From Chloroflexota bacterium (GTDB taxonomy: Bacteria > Chloroflexota > Chloroflexia > Thermomicrobiales > UBA6265), in the NCBI GenBank assembly GCA_023389575.1, contig JAEWEG010000015.1:22557-86556 (forward strand): DNA of 64,000 nt, read 5' to 3'. Below are positions 25,519-34,105 of this stretch, piece after piece. How positions within the stretch are numbered: the stretch's first letter is position 1; every line of letters starts with the position of its first letter. A program made the translations under genes and the position numbers. Under the pieces are notes generated by a model. That model saw only the letters and a list, made by a program, of their open reading frames with translations, was not told the DNA's origin and ran no database searches.

Positions 25519-26209
25519 CGGTGAACCGGTAGCCGACGCCGTGGACGGTCTGGATGAACTGCTCGCCACCGGCGGGAGATTCCAGCTTGCGGCGGATGTT
25601 CTTGATGTGGGCGTCGATCGCCCGTTCGTAGGCTTCGGCCATGGTGCCATGGACGGCGCGCAGCAATTGGGTCCGGGTGAAGACCCGGCCTGGCTCGCGG
25701 GCCATGGTGGCAAGCAACTGGAACTCGGTGGCCGTTAGTTCCACCACGTCATCGCGGAGGGTGACGCGCATGCGCGGAATGTCGATGGTGAGTTGGCCGT
25801 GGGTCAGCAGGTCGACGGGCGCTTCGGGAGCGGAGACCCGGCGAAGGACGGCGCGGACCCGGGCGACGAGTTCGCCCGGGCTGAACGGCTTGACCATGTA
25901 GTCGTCCGCGCCGAGTTCCAGACCGACGATGCGGTCGACCTCGTCCCCGCGGGCGGTGAGGATGATCACGGGGAGATTCCCGCCGCCCCGCAGTTCGCGA
26001 AGGATATCGAGGCCGTTTCCGTCTGGGAGGCCCAGGTCGAGCACGACGAGGTCAGGCTCGTCGGCGCGAATCCGGCGCTGGCCATCGGTGGCGTTGGAGG
26101 CGGTGATGGCGTGGAACCCGCCCCGGTTCAGGTAGTCGCGAACGAGGTGAAGCAGGGCGGATTCATCTTCGATGACAAGGATGGTGTGCATGGAAGGTCG
26201 ATGCTCCAT
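25505..26209 (-). CDS. OmpR-family response regulator
   Basis: A 234-residue two-component regulator. The receiver shows the acidic pair in ILVIEDES, the phospho-acceptor Asp in LVVLDLGLPD, the Thr in ILTARG and the Lys in YMVKPFS. The winged helix follows (LTATEFQLLATM, then DAHIKNIRRKLE and TVHGVGYRF). The start codon at 26209 shares its A with the TGA of the small membrane protein gene upstream (TGATG), a classic coupling arrangement, so I prefer it to the in-frame ATG at 26191. The kinase gene overlaps the 3' end. It probably controls its own operon and unknown envelope genes. Confidence 0.94.
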   Translation of the reverse strand: MEHRPSMHTILVIEDESALLHLVRDYLNRGGFHAITASNATDGQRRIRADEPDLVVLDLGLPDGNGLDILRELRGGGNLPVIILTARGDEVDRIVGLELGADDYMVKPFSPGELVARVRAVLRRVSAPEAPVDLLTHGQLTIDIPRMRVTLRDDVVELTATEFQLLATMAREPGRVFTRTQLLRAVHGTMAEAYERAIDAHIKNIRRKLESPAGGEQFIQTVHGVGYRFTDASS

Positions 26210-26604
26210 CAGGCGGAGGGTGAGCTCGCGGAATCAGGCGGTGACGAGGCCATGTCGGCGTGCTGCCGGCGATGCCACTCCTCCATCCATTGTGCGCGGT
26301 CGGGTCCACCCGGTCCGCCAGGACCACGGAAGCGCGGTTCGCCGAAGACGAAGCGGGCGACGCCGATGGTGAAGATGATGGCGAGCGGGATGAAGAAGAT
26401 GCCGAACGGGAAACCGCGATGGTCGCGCTCGACGATGACGGTGGTTGCTCCTTCGATCGTGTTGCCCTGGTCGTCGACCACCTGGACGACCTCGACCTGG
26501 CGGTCGGGTGGACCCCATTCGCGGTCGGGACCCCAGATGGCGATGGCGGTGAACGCCCCAATGACGAGCACGGCGAGCGTGAAGAATACGGATCGACGAC
26601 TCAT
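26209..26604 (-). CDS. Small two-helix membrane protein in the two-component operon
   Basis: A 131-residue membrane protein of unknown family. Helix 1 is near residues 6-24 (VFFTLAVLVIGAFTAIAIW). A 45-residue segment with the phrase VVQVVDDQGNTIEGATTVIV follows, then helix 2 near 70-88 (IFFIPLAIIFTIGVARFVF). The tail is Gly/Pro-rich and then charged, with His and Met (EEWHRRQHADM). It is the first gene of the operon and is translationally coupled to the regulator, so an accessory role in sensing for the kinase, which itself lacks a sensor loop, is a reasonable inference. GGAAAGGG stands 9 bases before the ATG. Confidence 0.75.
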   Translation of the reverse strand: MSRRSVFFTLAVLVIGAFTAIAIWGPDREWGPPDRQVEVVQVVDDQGNTIEGATTVIVERDHRGFPFGIFFIPLAIIFTIGVARFVFGEPRFRGPGGPGGPDRAQWMEEWHRRQHADMASSPPDSASSPSA

Positions 26605-26885
26605 TATACGAACCCTTTCCGGAGAGAACGTTTGGTTGATTCCGGGAACCCGGCCATTGCCCGGTTCCGATGATTCCAGTGTGGAAGGGGGATATGAACC
26701 GGGTGTGAACGCGAGGCGGAGGAATTGGGGGAACCAGGGACGCCCGAATGATGGGCCGATTCACGATGACCGGATCGGTGCCGGGTGCGGCATACTGAGT
26801 GACAGGACAGACCAGTGGACGCTTCCACACGGGAACGGCCAAGGGACGTGCACGGCGCGTTTGGCCATCGACCGGAGCGGCAACG

Positions 26886-29800
26886 GTGACATCGTTCGAT
26901 CCAGGCGAACCATCGACGCGGGAGCCGCGCCGGCTTGCGGTCGAGGGCCCAGCCGGCCCGCCGCCGTGGGAGCCGATTTCCGACACGGCCGATGTGCTGA
27001 TTGGGCGTGAGACGGAACTCGCGCGGGCCGAGCGCCGGTTGCGGGCGCTGGCGGGGCATTCGGGCTCGATCGTGGGCATCGTGGGCGAACCCGGCATCGG
27101 GAAAACCCGGTTCGCGCGGCGGTTGGCCGAACGCGCCGCCGAGCATGACATCCCCGTGCTGTGGAGCCGGAGCCTGGAGGATGACTGGCGCCCGCGGTAC
27201 CAGATGTGGGACGACGTGATCGGGCTGGCGCTGGATCGGGTGGGCTGGCCGGCCGGGCGGGAGCCGGTTCCCGACTGGGTCGCGACGCTGGCGCCGGTCA
27301 TCGCCGGAATCGGCGCGCGGTATCCGCGGGTTCGGCCTCTGGGTCAGTTGACGCTGCGGGAGGAGCAGTTCCGGATCGCGGACGCCATCACCCAATGCCT
27401 GCGGGACATCACCAGCCGGGCTCCGCTGATGGTGGTGCTGGACGACCTGCAGTGGGTCGATGGCGAATCGCTGCGGGTGCTGCGGCATGTGGTGGCGAAG
27501 CTGGATTCGATGCCGATGCTGATGGTGGCGACGATCCGCTCCGACGAGCTGGAGCGGTCGGAGCAGCTGGGGGAGGTGACGAGCTGGTTCCGCCGCGAGC
27601 CTGCCTGGGAGGAAATCCGGCTGGGCGGACTGGGAGAGGACCAGGTCGCCCGGATGATGGAGGCGATCGGCGACGAGGCGTATCCGCCGGAACTCGTTCG
27701 GTTGATCTACGAAACCACCCAGGGCAACCCGTTCTTCGTGCAGGAGATGACCCGGCACTTCCTGGACGAGGCTCATCAGTCGTCGTTTGACGACCTGCTG
27801 GCGGCGACCCGCAAGGGTGATCTCACCGTGCCCGACGGATTGCGGCAGGTGGTGGAGCTCCGGGTGGGGCGGCTGCCGGCGAGAACGCAACGGATGCTGA
27901 AGCTGGCGGCGGTGTGCTCCGGAGGCTTCGACTTCCCGATGCTGTCGGCGCTGACCTCGCTGGAGGAAGACGACCTGCTGGGCGCGATTGACGAAGCGCT
28001 GGCGGCGCGCCTGATCGTGCCGGTCGAGGGCGCGTTCGAGCGCTATGACTTCATGCACGACCTGGTGCGGTTGTCGCTCTACAACTCGTGGAGCCCGTCG
28101 AGACGGGTGCGATTGCACCGGGCACTGGCGCTGGCCCTGATCGAGGTGCATGGCGAGGCGGCGCCCTTGCACGCCGCGCAGATCGCGTTGCATTTCCACA
28201 TCTCGGCCCAGGTGGCGGGCGCCGAGAACGGGGTGCCGTATGCGTTGGCGGCGGCTGGCCAGGCCGAGCGGCGGCGTTCTCCCGAAGAGGTGGCCCTTTG
28301 GTACGAGCGGGCCTTGGACATGGCGGCCACCCGTTCCGCGGGCGAGCGCGCGGATATCGCCCGCGCCATGGTGCTCGCCCAGGCGAACGCGCTGTGGCTG
28401 GACCGTGCCCTGGACTCGCTGGTGGAGGCCCTGCACCTGATGCGGGAGGCGGGCTGGCCCGAGCGTGACCGGGCCGCGTTCATCGCGGAGGCGGTGACCT
28501 TGCTGCACGATGGCGGCGCGGCGCCCGAGTTGTGGATGCCGCTGCTGCGTGAGGGGCTGGCGCTGACGCCGCCGGACGACGAGGTGACCTGGGCGCGCCT
28601 CACGCTGCTGATCGAGCGATTCGAGGCGTACACGATCAACGGGATCAGCGGGTCCAGGTGGTTGGGCACGGATTCCCGGGCGGCCGAGATCGCCCGGGCC
28701 AGCGGCGACGAGGATCTGTTCGCGCGGTCGCTTCAGCCCTGGGACCTGTGGGACCGGGATTGGACGAGGCAGCTTTCGGATCTGGTTACCACCTGGCACA
28801 AGCCGGCGGCGATCATCCGCGCCCTGACGGTGAGCGGGGCGGACTGGCTCTATCACCACGGGGAGTTCCGGCTGGCGAAGGCGCACTTCGAGAACCTGCT
28901 GGCGATTGCCCGGCAACAGGGATCGGTGCCGGGCCAGGCGGAGGCGCTGGTGCGGCTGAGCATCATCCACGCCGCGCTGGGTGACCTGGATGATGCCCGG
29001 AATTACGAGCGGGAAGCGACCGCGCGCGTCGAACGGTTGGGGCCGGGCCACCGGCTGCACGCGAGCCTGTGGTGGGTGCGGGCATTCCTGCGGGAACTCG
29101 AGGCGGGAGATTTCGGCGGGGTCGCGGCGTTCTTCCGCCAGCATATCGCCGATCCCGAGCTTGGACGCAGGACCATCGCGTTCGACGATGCGGCGATGAC
29201 CACGCTGGCGCTGACGCGATCCGGGGACCGCGACGCGGCGCTGGTGCTGTTGAGGACGTTGGTGGGGCTGCTCCCAGGCCTGGAACCGGCGACCTGGCTC
29301 CTGAACGGCACGGTGGCGTTCGCGGCCACCTCGGTGTGGGAGCTTGGTGAGGCGGACCTGGCCGAGCCGGTTCACCGCTGCGCGCTGGCGGTGATCGAGG
29401 TTGGACACGACGACTATCCCTGCTCCTCATTGCGGCTTTCCCTGGCGCGGATGCTGGCGCTGATGGACCGCCGGGACGAGGCGTCCGAAGTGTTCGATCT
29501 CGCGCGGGAGCATCTGGACGGATCGGGACAGCGACCGATGCGGGCGATGGTCGACCTGGACGAGGCGCGGGCGCTGGAAGACGGGTCGTTTGGCGACCGC
29601 GACCGGGCGATGTCGCTCGCCACGTCCGCGCGGGACCGGTTCGCCGCGCTGGGGATGACTGGCTGGGCGACGCGGGCCACGTCACTGCTGGACGCGCTCG
29701 CCGAGCGCCATGCTCGGGAGGGAGCGCTTCCGGCGGGGCTCACGCAGCGGGAGATGGACGTGGTGCGGCTGGTGGCCAAGGGGTATTCGGACCGGGCGAT

Positions 29801-29945
29801 TGGCGACGAGATGTACGTGAGCCCGCGCACGGTCAACGCGCATGTGCGGAACATCCTGGCGAAGACGAAGGTGAAAAACCGGACCGAGCTGTCGTTGTGG
29901 GCGGTGCGCGAGGGGCTGGTCCGCCAGGAGCCAGGGGCGAGCTGA
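26886..29945 (+). CDS. Large LuxR-family ATPase regulator (LAL/AAA16 type)
   Basis: A 1019-residue STAND-type activator. The N-terminal ATPase has the entry motif LIGRETELARAERRLRAL, Walker A VGEPGIGKTRF (about residue 67) and Walker B MVVLDDLQWVDGESL. A winged-helix and long TPR-like region follow (about 400-930). The C-terminus is a LuxR helix-turn-helix (LTQREMDVVRLVAKGYSDRAI, then VSPRTVNAHVRNI). The frame is open from a GTG at 26799, but that extension reads as non-protein; the GTG at 26886 has GGAG 9 bases before it. It diverges from the two-component operon, and the next gene is a secreted beta-propeller protein. Confidence 0.88.
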   Translation: MTSFDPGEPSTREPRRLAVEGPAGPPPWEPISDTADVLIGRETELARAERRLRALAGHSGSIVGIVGEPGIGKTRFARRLAERAAEHDIPVLWSRSLEDDWRPRYQMWDDVIGLALDRVGWPAGREPVPDWVATLAPVIAGIGARYPRVRPLGQLTLREEQFRIADAITQCLRDITSRAPLMVVLDDLQWVDGESLRVLRHVVAKLDSMPMLMVATIRSDELERSEQLGEVTSWFRREPAWEEIRLGGLGEDQVARMMEAIGDEAYPPELVRLIYETTQGNPFFVQEMTRHFLDEAHQSSFDDLLAATRKGDLTVPDGLRQVVELRVGRLPARTQRMLKLAAVCSGGFDFPMLSALTSLEEDDLLGAIDEALAARLIVPVEGAFERYDFMHDLVRLSLYNSWSPSRRVRLHRALALALIEVHGEAAPLHAAQIALHFHISAQVAGAENGVPYALAAAGQAERRRSPEEVALWYERALDMAATRSAGERADIARAMVLAQANALWLDRALDSLVEALHLMREAGWPERDRAAFIAEAVTLLHDGGAAPELWMPLLREGLALTPPDDEVTWARLTLLIERFEAYTINGISGSRWLGTDSRAAEIARASGDEDLFARSLQPWDLWDRDWTRQLSDLVTTWHKPAAIIRALTVSGADWLYHHGEFRLAKAHFENLLAIARQQGSVPGQAEALVRLSIIHAALGDLDDARNYEREATARVERLGPGHRLHASLWWVRAFLRELEAGDFGGVAAFFRQHIADPELGRRTIAFDDAAMTTLALTRSGDRDAALVLLRTLVGLLPGLEPATWLLNGTVAFAATSVWELGEADLAEPVHRCALAVIEVGHDDYPCSSLRLSLARMLALMDRRDEASEVFDLAREHLDGSGQRPMRAMVDLDEARALEDGSFGDRDRAMSLATSARDRFAALGMTGWATRATSLLDALAERHAREGALPAGLTQREMDVVRLVAKGYSDRAIGDEMYVSPRTVNAHVRNILAKTKVKNRTELSLWAVREGLVRQEPGAS

Positions 29946-30255
29946 ATCGGCCCGGTATCGACGGCTCGCGATGACCTTGTTCGGGCGGGAATCGGGCGTG
30001 AATGGCGGTATTCGGGCTCGGAAGCGGGGCCGCGTAGGTAGAACTGCCTAATCGCGGGCGCATGGATTGCCCCCGGCACATCCGGTCGCTAGATTGATGT
30101 GCAGAGCCCCGGAAACGCCAGGGACTCACGAGAGTCTTCTACCAATCTTCAGCGAGACAGGTTCACACGGAATACTCGGTCAACGCCCTTAAGGGCGTTG
30201 ACTGGTGGTTGGGCTGTGGGCCGTGATCTCGCGCACCTTCCGAAAGGACACGCAC
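29946..30255. other. 310-bp gene-free stretch before the beta-propeller gene
   Basis: No coding sequence is supported. It probably contains the promoter of the beta-propeller gene. The clearest element is the 24-bp perfect palindrome at 30179-30202. TAGG...CCTA (30035-30050 region) is a minor inverted repeat. No strong -35/-10 pair stands out. Confidence 0.5.
30179..30202. promoter_or_regulatory. Perfect 24-bp palindrome upstream of the beta-propeller gene
   Basis: The arm GTCAACGCCCTT is followed directly by its exact inverse complement, ending 53 bases before the ATG at 30256. It may be a dimeric operator or a leader hairpin. Confidence 0.55.
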
Positions 30256-31413
30256 ATGTCTTCTGATTACCGACGCTCTCTTCTGAACTCCACGTCGTCG
30301 CGCCGCGCGTTCATGGCATTCGCCGGTGGTGGGGCGGTCGTCCTGGCCACCGCCCGAACCCTCCCCGCGCTCGCGGCCGATGGTGAGTACGAAGAGGGCA
30401 AGGCAATTCCTGGGGACTACACGTTCAAGGGCGGCACCTACGTGGCGCCGACCGATGATGCCCTGTACCAGTACGCGACCGGAACCGATGGCTATGCCTA
30501 CTGCTCGAAGTACGAGGACGGCGAGTGGTCGGACTGGGAGCAGGCCGGCGACCAGACCGTGAACTGGGACCCGGCGCCGGTGGCCTACGACGGCAAGAGC
30601 CAGGCCTACTACACCGGTGGCGATGGCTACATCTACGAGCTGACCTGGGATTCCTACGGCGACGCGCAGTGGGAAGACGTCTCTGGCGGCTACACCTTCG
30701 AGGCGGCGCCCTACGCCTCAACCTACGAGGATTCCCTGCACCTGTACGGCACCAGCACCGACGGCTACGTGTACCACAAGGCGTACACGAAGGATGGCGG
30801 CTGGGGTGAATGGGCTCCGCTGAACGCGCCGGAGTACCCGGCCAAGACGGATTCCAAGCCGTACTCGGTGTCGTGGAGCGACCACGAGAACACCTTCTGG
30901 GTGGGCGAAGACGACAAGACGTACTGGAACCGCTACAGCTACGCCGACGGCACCTGGGATGAGCCCAAGGAGATTCCGGCCGAATACGGCTTCAAGTGCA
31001 CCCCGTACGCCGTTGGCTACGCGCCGGAGAAGAAGCTCTACGCCTACTCCGCGACGGCCGATGGCGCGCCAACCTGGAACAGCTTCGCCGATGGCGAGGG
31101 CTGGAGCGGCTGGCAGACCTACGAGACGGACTGGGCCGCCAATTACCAGCCCAATGCGTACGTGTACGAGGAATCGATGCACGTGGCGTACGTAAGCGAC
31201 GACTACAACGCCTACTACATGCAGTACGGCAAGGATGGCTGGGACGGCGAGTGGGCCGACCTGGGCGGCAACTACGGCTACGACTGCCAGCAGTACGCCT
31301 ACAACGACAACCTCTACCTTACCTACACGGGTGAAGACGGCGGCATTTACTACCGCCAGTACGCCTTCGATGGGGGCGGAACCCTGGAACCGACCGAGAC
31401 GCCGGAATACTAG
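30256..31413 (+). CDS. Secreted aromatic-rich beta-propeller (lectin-like) protein
   Basis: A 385-residue exported protein with a Tat-type signal (SSRRAFMAFAGGG, ending TLPALAA). The mature chain is six to seven repeats of about 50 residues. Each has a DGY-type strand (TDGYAYCSKYEDG, GDGYIYELTWDS, TDGYVYHKAYTKDG) followed by a W-x-W/WxxW phrase such as WSDWEQ, WGEWAPL or WSGWQTY. This matches PLL-like/fucose-lectin beta-propellers, which bind sugars; carbohydrate binding is therefore inferred. It is exceptionally rich in Tyr and Trp and ends in TPTETPEY-like low complexity. AAAGGA precedes the ATG. A strong hairpin separates it from the next secreted-protein gene. Confidence 0.72.
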   Translation: MSSDYRRSLLNSTSSRRAFMAFAGGGAVVLATARTLPALAADGEYEEGKAIPGDYTFKGGTYVAPTDDALYQYATGTDGYAYCSKYEDGEWSDWEQAGDQTVNWDPAPVAYDGKSQAYYTGGDGYIYELTWDSYGDAQWEDVSGGYTFEAAPYASTYEDSLHLYGTSTDGYVYHKAYTKDGGWGEWAPLNAPEYPAKTDSKPYSVSWSDHENTFWVGEDDKTYWNRYSYADGTWDEPKEIPAEYGFKCTPYAVGYAPEKKLYAYSATADGAPTWNSFADGEGWSGWQTYETDWAANYQPNAYVYEESMHVAYVSDDYNAYYMQYGKDGWDGEWADLGGNYGYDCQQYAYNDNLYLTYTGEDGGIYYRQYAFDGGGTLEPTETPEY

Positions 31414-31425
31414 GTCAGGCGGATC

Positions 31426-31459
31426 GATCCCGCGCGGGCAGCGTCGCCCGTTCGGGATC
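31426..31459 (+). terminator. Long stem-loop after the beta-propeller gene
   Basis: GATCCCG (31426-31432) pairs with CGGGATC (31453-31459), and inside it CGGGC (31435-31439) pairs with GCCCG (31446-31450) around AGCGTC. It lies between two secreted-protein genes 77 bases apart and may attenuate rather than stop transcription. Confidence 0.6.
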
Positions 31460-31490
31460 GTCCCTCGCGACGCAATGGAAGGAAACCGCG

Positions 31491-32276
31491 ATGAAGCGTG
31501 TGATGGTGTTGTTCGTGTTGATGTGTTCCCTGGTGGTGCCAGGGTTGGCGGTCGCTCACGAAGATGGTGGCCTTGCCGTGGGCGAGACCGACGAACTGGG
31601 ACAGTTCCTGACGGATGCCGAGGGGATGACCCTCTACATCTTCGCCAATGACGAGGCTGGTTCCGGCGTCAGTGTCTGCAACGATAGCTGCGCCGAAAAC
31701 TGGCCACCGTTCTTCGTGGACCATGCGAGTCTGCCAGACGGCGTGCCGGGCGAGTTGACCGTGATCACTCGTGACGATGGTTCCGAGCAACTTGCGTTCA
31801 ACGGCATGCCGCTGTACTTCTTCGCCAGCGATACCGCTCCTGGCGACACCACCGGCCATGAAGTTGGCGACGTGTGGTTCGTGGCGGCGATCGAGGACAT
31901 GTCGATGGCGTCCCCGGCGGCCGGCGATGGCGCGTTGATGCTGGCCGAGACGCCGGAGCTTGGCCAGTTCCTGACCGATGCCGAAGGCATGACGCTCTAT
32001 ATCTTCACGAATGATGAGATGGGATCGGGCGTCAGCGTCTGCAACGATGACTGCGCGACGAACTGGCCGCCATTCTTCGCCGAGGGCGCCACGCTCCCCG
32101 ATGGTGCTCCCGGTGAACTGACCGTGATCACCCGCGACGATGGCTCGGAGCAACTCGCCTACAACGGGATGCCGCTCTACTTCTGGGCGGGTGACCAGGC
32201 GCCGGGCGACACCACCGGACATGGGGTCGGTGACGTGTGGTTCGTGGCGGCCGTGGGCGTGCCCGAAGGCATGTAA
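31491..32276 (+). CDS. Secreted protein with two Yx(FWY)xxD (COG4315) domains
   Basis: A 261-residue exported protein with a Sec-type signal (MKRVMVLFVLMCSLV, cleaved near AVAHE). The mature chain is two copies of about 110 residues, each with FLTDAEGMTLYIF, VSVCND(S/D)CAxNWPP, ELTVITRDDGSEQL and NGMPLYF, then GDTTGHxVGDVWFV. This is the small lipoprotein-like family with the conserved Yx(FWY)xxD motif, whose job is unknown; the paired Cys in each copy (CNDxCA) suggests a disulfide. No lipobox Cys is present, so it is probably soluble. The near-identical copies look like a recent internal duplication. Confidence 0.85.
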   Translation: MKRVMVLFVLMCSLVVPGLAVAHEDGGLAVGETDELGQFLTDAEGMTLYIFANDEAGSGVSVCNDSCAENWPPFFVDHASLPDGVPGELTVITRDDGSEQLAFNGMPLYFFASDTAPGDTTGHEVGDVWFVAAIEDMSMASPAAGDGALMLAETPELGQFLTDAEGMTLYIFTNDEMGSGVSVCNDDCATNWPPFFAEGATLPDGAPGELTVITRDDGSEQLAYNGMPLYFWAGDQAPGDTTGHGVGDVWFVAAVGVPEGM

Positions 32277-32434
32277 CCGATCCACCATTATCGAACGATA
32301 ACGAGGGCGGGTCTCCAACCGGACCGGCCCTCGTTTCGTGTGCCCGATGCCCATGCGTAGTGGCGCTGATTGGCTGCTACCATGCGACGTGGAGCGCCAC
32401 GGTGGCGCGTTGGACGCGAGAGGTGGCTGGCGGA

Positions 32435-33304
32435 ATGGGCATGCGGGTACTGGTGACTGGCGGTAGCGGGCGGCTCGGCACGCGGGTGGTTCGGGAGCTT
32501 GTGGAACACGGCCACGAGGTGGTGGCGGTCGACCGGGTTGGCCCATCGTCTCCGCTGCCGGAGGGCGCGAGTTTCCGGTTCGTGGACCTCTCCGATGTGG
32601 GCGAAATCGCGGGCGCGATGCATGGTTGCGACGCCGTCGCGCACCTGGGGGCGATTCCATCGCCGTACTCGAACGCCGACGAGGTGGTGTTTGGTAACAA
32701 TACGGGCGCGACCTTCGCGGTGTTGCAGGCGGCGCACCTGCTGGGAATTCGCACGGCGACGATCGCCTCCAGCGGATCGGCCTACGGCACGGCGTGGTCC
32801 CCGGAGCGGACGTACCCGCTCTACGCCCCCGTCGACGAGGACCATCCGCTCCTGAATCACGATGCCTACGGGCTGTCCAAGGAAGTGGACGAGCGGACAG
32901 CCGAGATGTTTGTCCGGCGGGACGGGATGAGCGTGGCCTGCCTGCGCTTCCACTGGGTGGCCCATCCAGAGGAGCAGGTTGGGCGACCCGCGTTTTACCG
33001 CGATGACGAGAACTTCCGCGAGGGCGGGCGCGGGTTCTGGGGATACGTGGATATCCGCGACGCGGCGCGGGCGGTGCGGCTTGCGATCGAGGTGGGCAGG
33101 CGGGAGCCGTTTGGCTTCCAGCCGTTCAACATCGTGGGCCGGGACACGTTGCTGGACGAGCCGACCGTGGAGGCGATCCGGCGGCTGTCTCCCGACATCG
33201 AGATCCGGTCGGACATGGAGGGAACGGCGTCGGCGTACGATACGAGTAAGGCGAGGCGGATCCTTGGTTGGGAGCCGCTGCATTCGTTCCGGGACGACGA
33301 GTGA
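32435..33304 (+). CDS. NAD(P)-dependent sugar epimerase/dehydratase (extended SDR)
   Basis: A 289-residue short-chain dehydrogenase of the extended type, as in UDP-glucose 4-epimerases and related nucleotide-sugar or sugar-acid enzymes. The Rossmann motif is VTGGSGRLG (residues 6-14), the NAD-stabilising Asp lies in VDLSDVG, the Ser is in IASSGSAYG and the catalytic YxxxK is in DAYGLSKEVDE. The C-terminal substrate domain is intact. The frame is open from 32237, but the ATG at 32435 (or 32441) places the Rossmann strand at the start. The gene after it on the same strand, a phosphatase, starts 73 bases later. Substrate is not predictable. Confidence 0.85.
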   Translation: MGMRVLVTGGSGRLGTRVVRELVEHGHEVVAVDRVGPSSPLPEGASFRFVDLSDVGEIAGAMHGCDAVAHLGAIPSPYSNADEVVFGNNTGATFAVLQAAHLLGIRTATIASSGSAYGTAWSPERTYPLYAPVDEDHPLLNHDAYGLSKEVDERTAEMFVRRDGMSVACLRFHWVAHPEEQVGRPAFYRDDENFREGGRGFWGYVDIRDAARAVRLAIEVGRREPFGFQPFNIVGRDTLLDEPTVEAIRRLSPDIEIRSDMEGTASAYDTSKARRILGWEPLHSFRDDE

Positions 33305-33377
33305 ACCAGGCTTCGGTAATCTGTCACCATCGCGGGACGGACGTTCGTGGTGGAGCCCAACGGTGGATGATGCCGGC

Positions 33378-34097
33378 ATGACGATCGATGAATCGCGAAT
33401 CGTTCACCTGGAAGGGGCGGCCAACTTTCGCGATCTGGGCGGTCTGCCCACGCGAGGGGGAGGCGTGGTTCGGCGCGGTCGCGTGTTTCGTAGCGATGTC
33501 CTGTTTCGCCTCACCGATAGCGATTCCATCGCGCTGAGTGCCCTGGGGATAAGAACGGTGGTTGATCTGCGATCGCGCGGCGAGGTTGAGCAGTATCCGG
33601 CGAGTCCACTCCAGGCCGCCGGGCTCCGGCACTTCAACGTGCCGATCGCCGCGGATAAGCCTTCGGCGACCGGGAGCGTCATCGAGGACTACCTGCTCTT
33701 GCTTCGCGATGCCCGCGAGGGATTCCGGGAGATTTTCGGTCACCTGGCGCAGGATCATTATCCTCTCGTGATGCACTGTTTCGCCGGCAAGGACCGGACA
33801 GGCCTCACTTGCGCGCTGGTCCTGGGTGCCCTTGATGTGCCGGACGAGGTGATCGCGGCTGACTACGCCTTTTCCGAGCAACACATGGCGCGACTGATGC
33901 ACCTCCACCAGAGGGCGGATGAGGTGCCGGCAACTGGCGTGCTACCAGTCTGGCTTTCCGCGACGTCCGCGACGATGCTGGCGACCCTCCATGCCATTTC
34001 GGCGGAGTGGGGTTCTGTTCGTGGCTATCTGGAGTCGATCGGCGTCTCCGCCGCGGAGCTGGAGCAGATCGCCGAAACCCTGGTCAAGCGCGAGTGA
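33378..34097 (+). CDS. Tyrosine/dual-specificity protein phosphatase (Y_phosphatase3)
   Basis: A 239-residue cysteine phosphatase. The active-site loop HCFAGKDRTG has Cys134 and Arg140 in the CxxxxxR arrangement of the PTP fold. The N-terminus NFRDLGGLPTRGGG and VVDLRSRGEVEQYP is the signature of this bacterial/yeast family, which acts on phosphotyrosine, phosphoserine or phosphoinositides. The ATG at 33378 starts just before the family motif; the frame is open far upstream only because of high G+C. There is no clear ribosome site. It may be co-transcribed with the epimerase. Confidence 0.87.
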   Translation: MTIDESRIVHLEGAANFRDLGGLPTRGGGVVRRGRVFRSDVLFRLTDSDSIALSALGIRTVVDLRSRGEVEQYPASPLQAAGLRHFNVPIAADKPSATGSVIEDYLLLLRDAREGFREIFGHLAQDHYPLVMHCFAGKDRTGLTCALVLGALDVPDEVIAADYAFSEQHMARLMHLHQRADEVPATGVLPVWLSATSATMLATLHAISAEWGSVRGYLESIGVSAAELEQIAETLVKRE

Positions 34098-34105
34098 GGG
34101 GGGTC

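Noticed and set aside
24391..25713. Extension of the kinase gene upstream to 25713
   Set aside because: The extra 65 codons lie within the regulator gene in another frame and are Pro/Ser-rich. The ATG at 25518 gives a normal kinase.
26604..26609. A consensus TATAAT on the minus strand at the start of the small membrane protein gene
   Set aside because: It overlaps the ATG itself, so transcription from it would begin inside the gene. A good ribosome site upstream shows that the mRNA starts earlier. I regard it as chance.
26604..29408. A 934-codon minus-strand open frame opposite the LuxR-type regulator
   Set aside because: It is a low-complexity Arg/Gln/Pro-rich translation. The plus strand carries Walker and LuxR motifs.
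32979..34097. A 372-residue version of the phosphatase starting at 32979
   Set aside because: Its first 133 codons overlap the SDR gene in another frame, and the family begins at the ATG at 33378.
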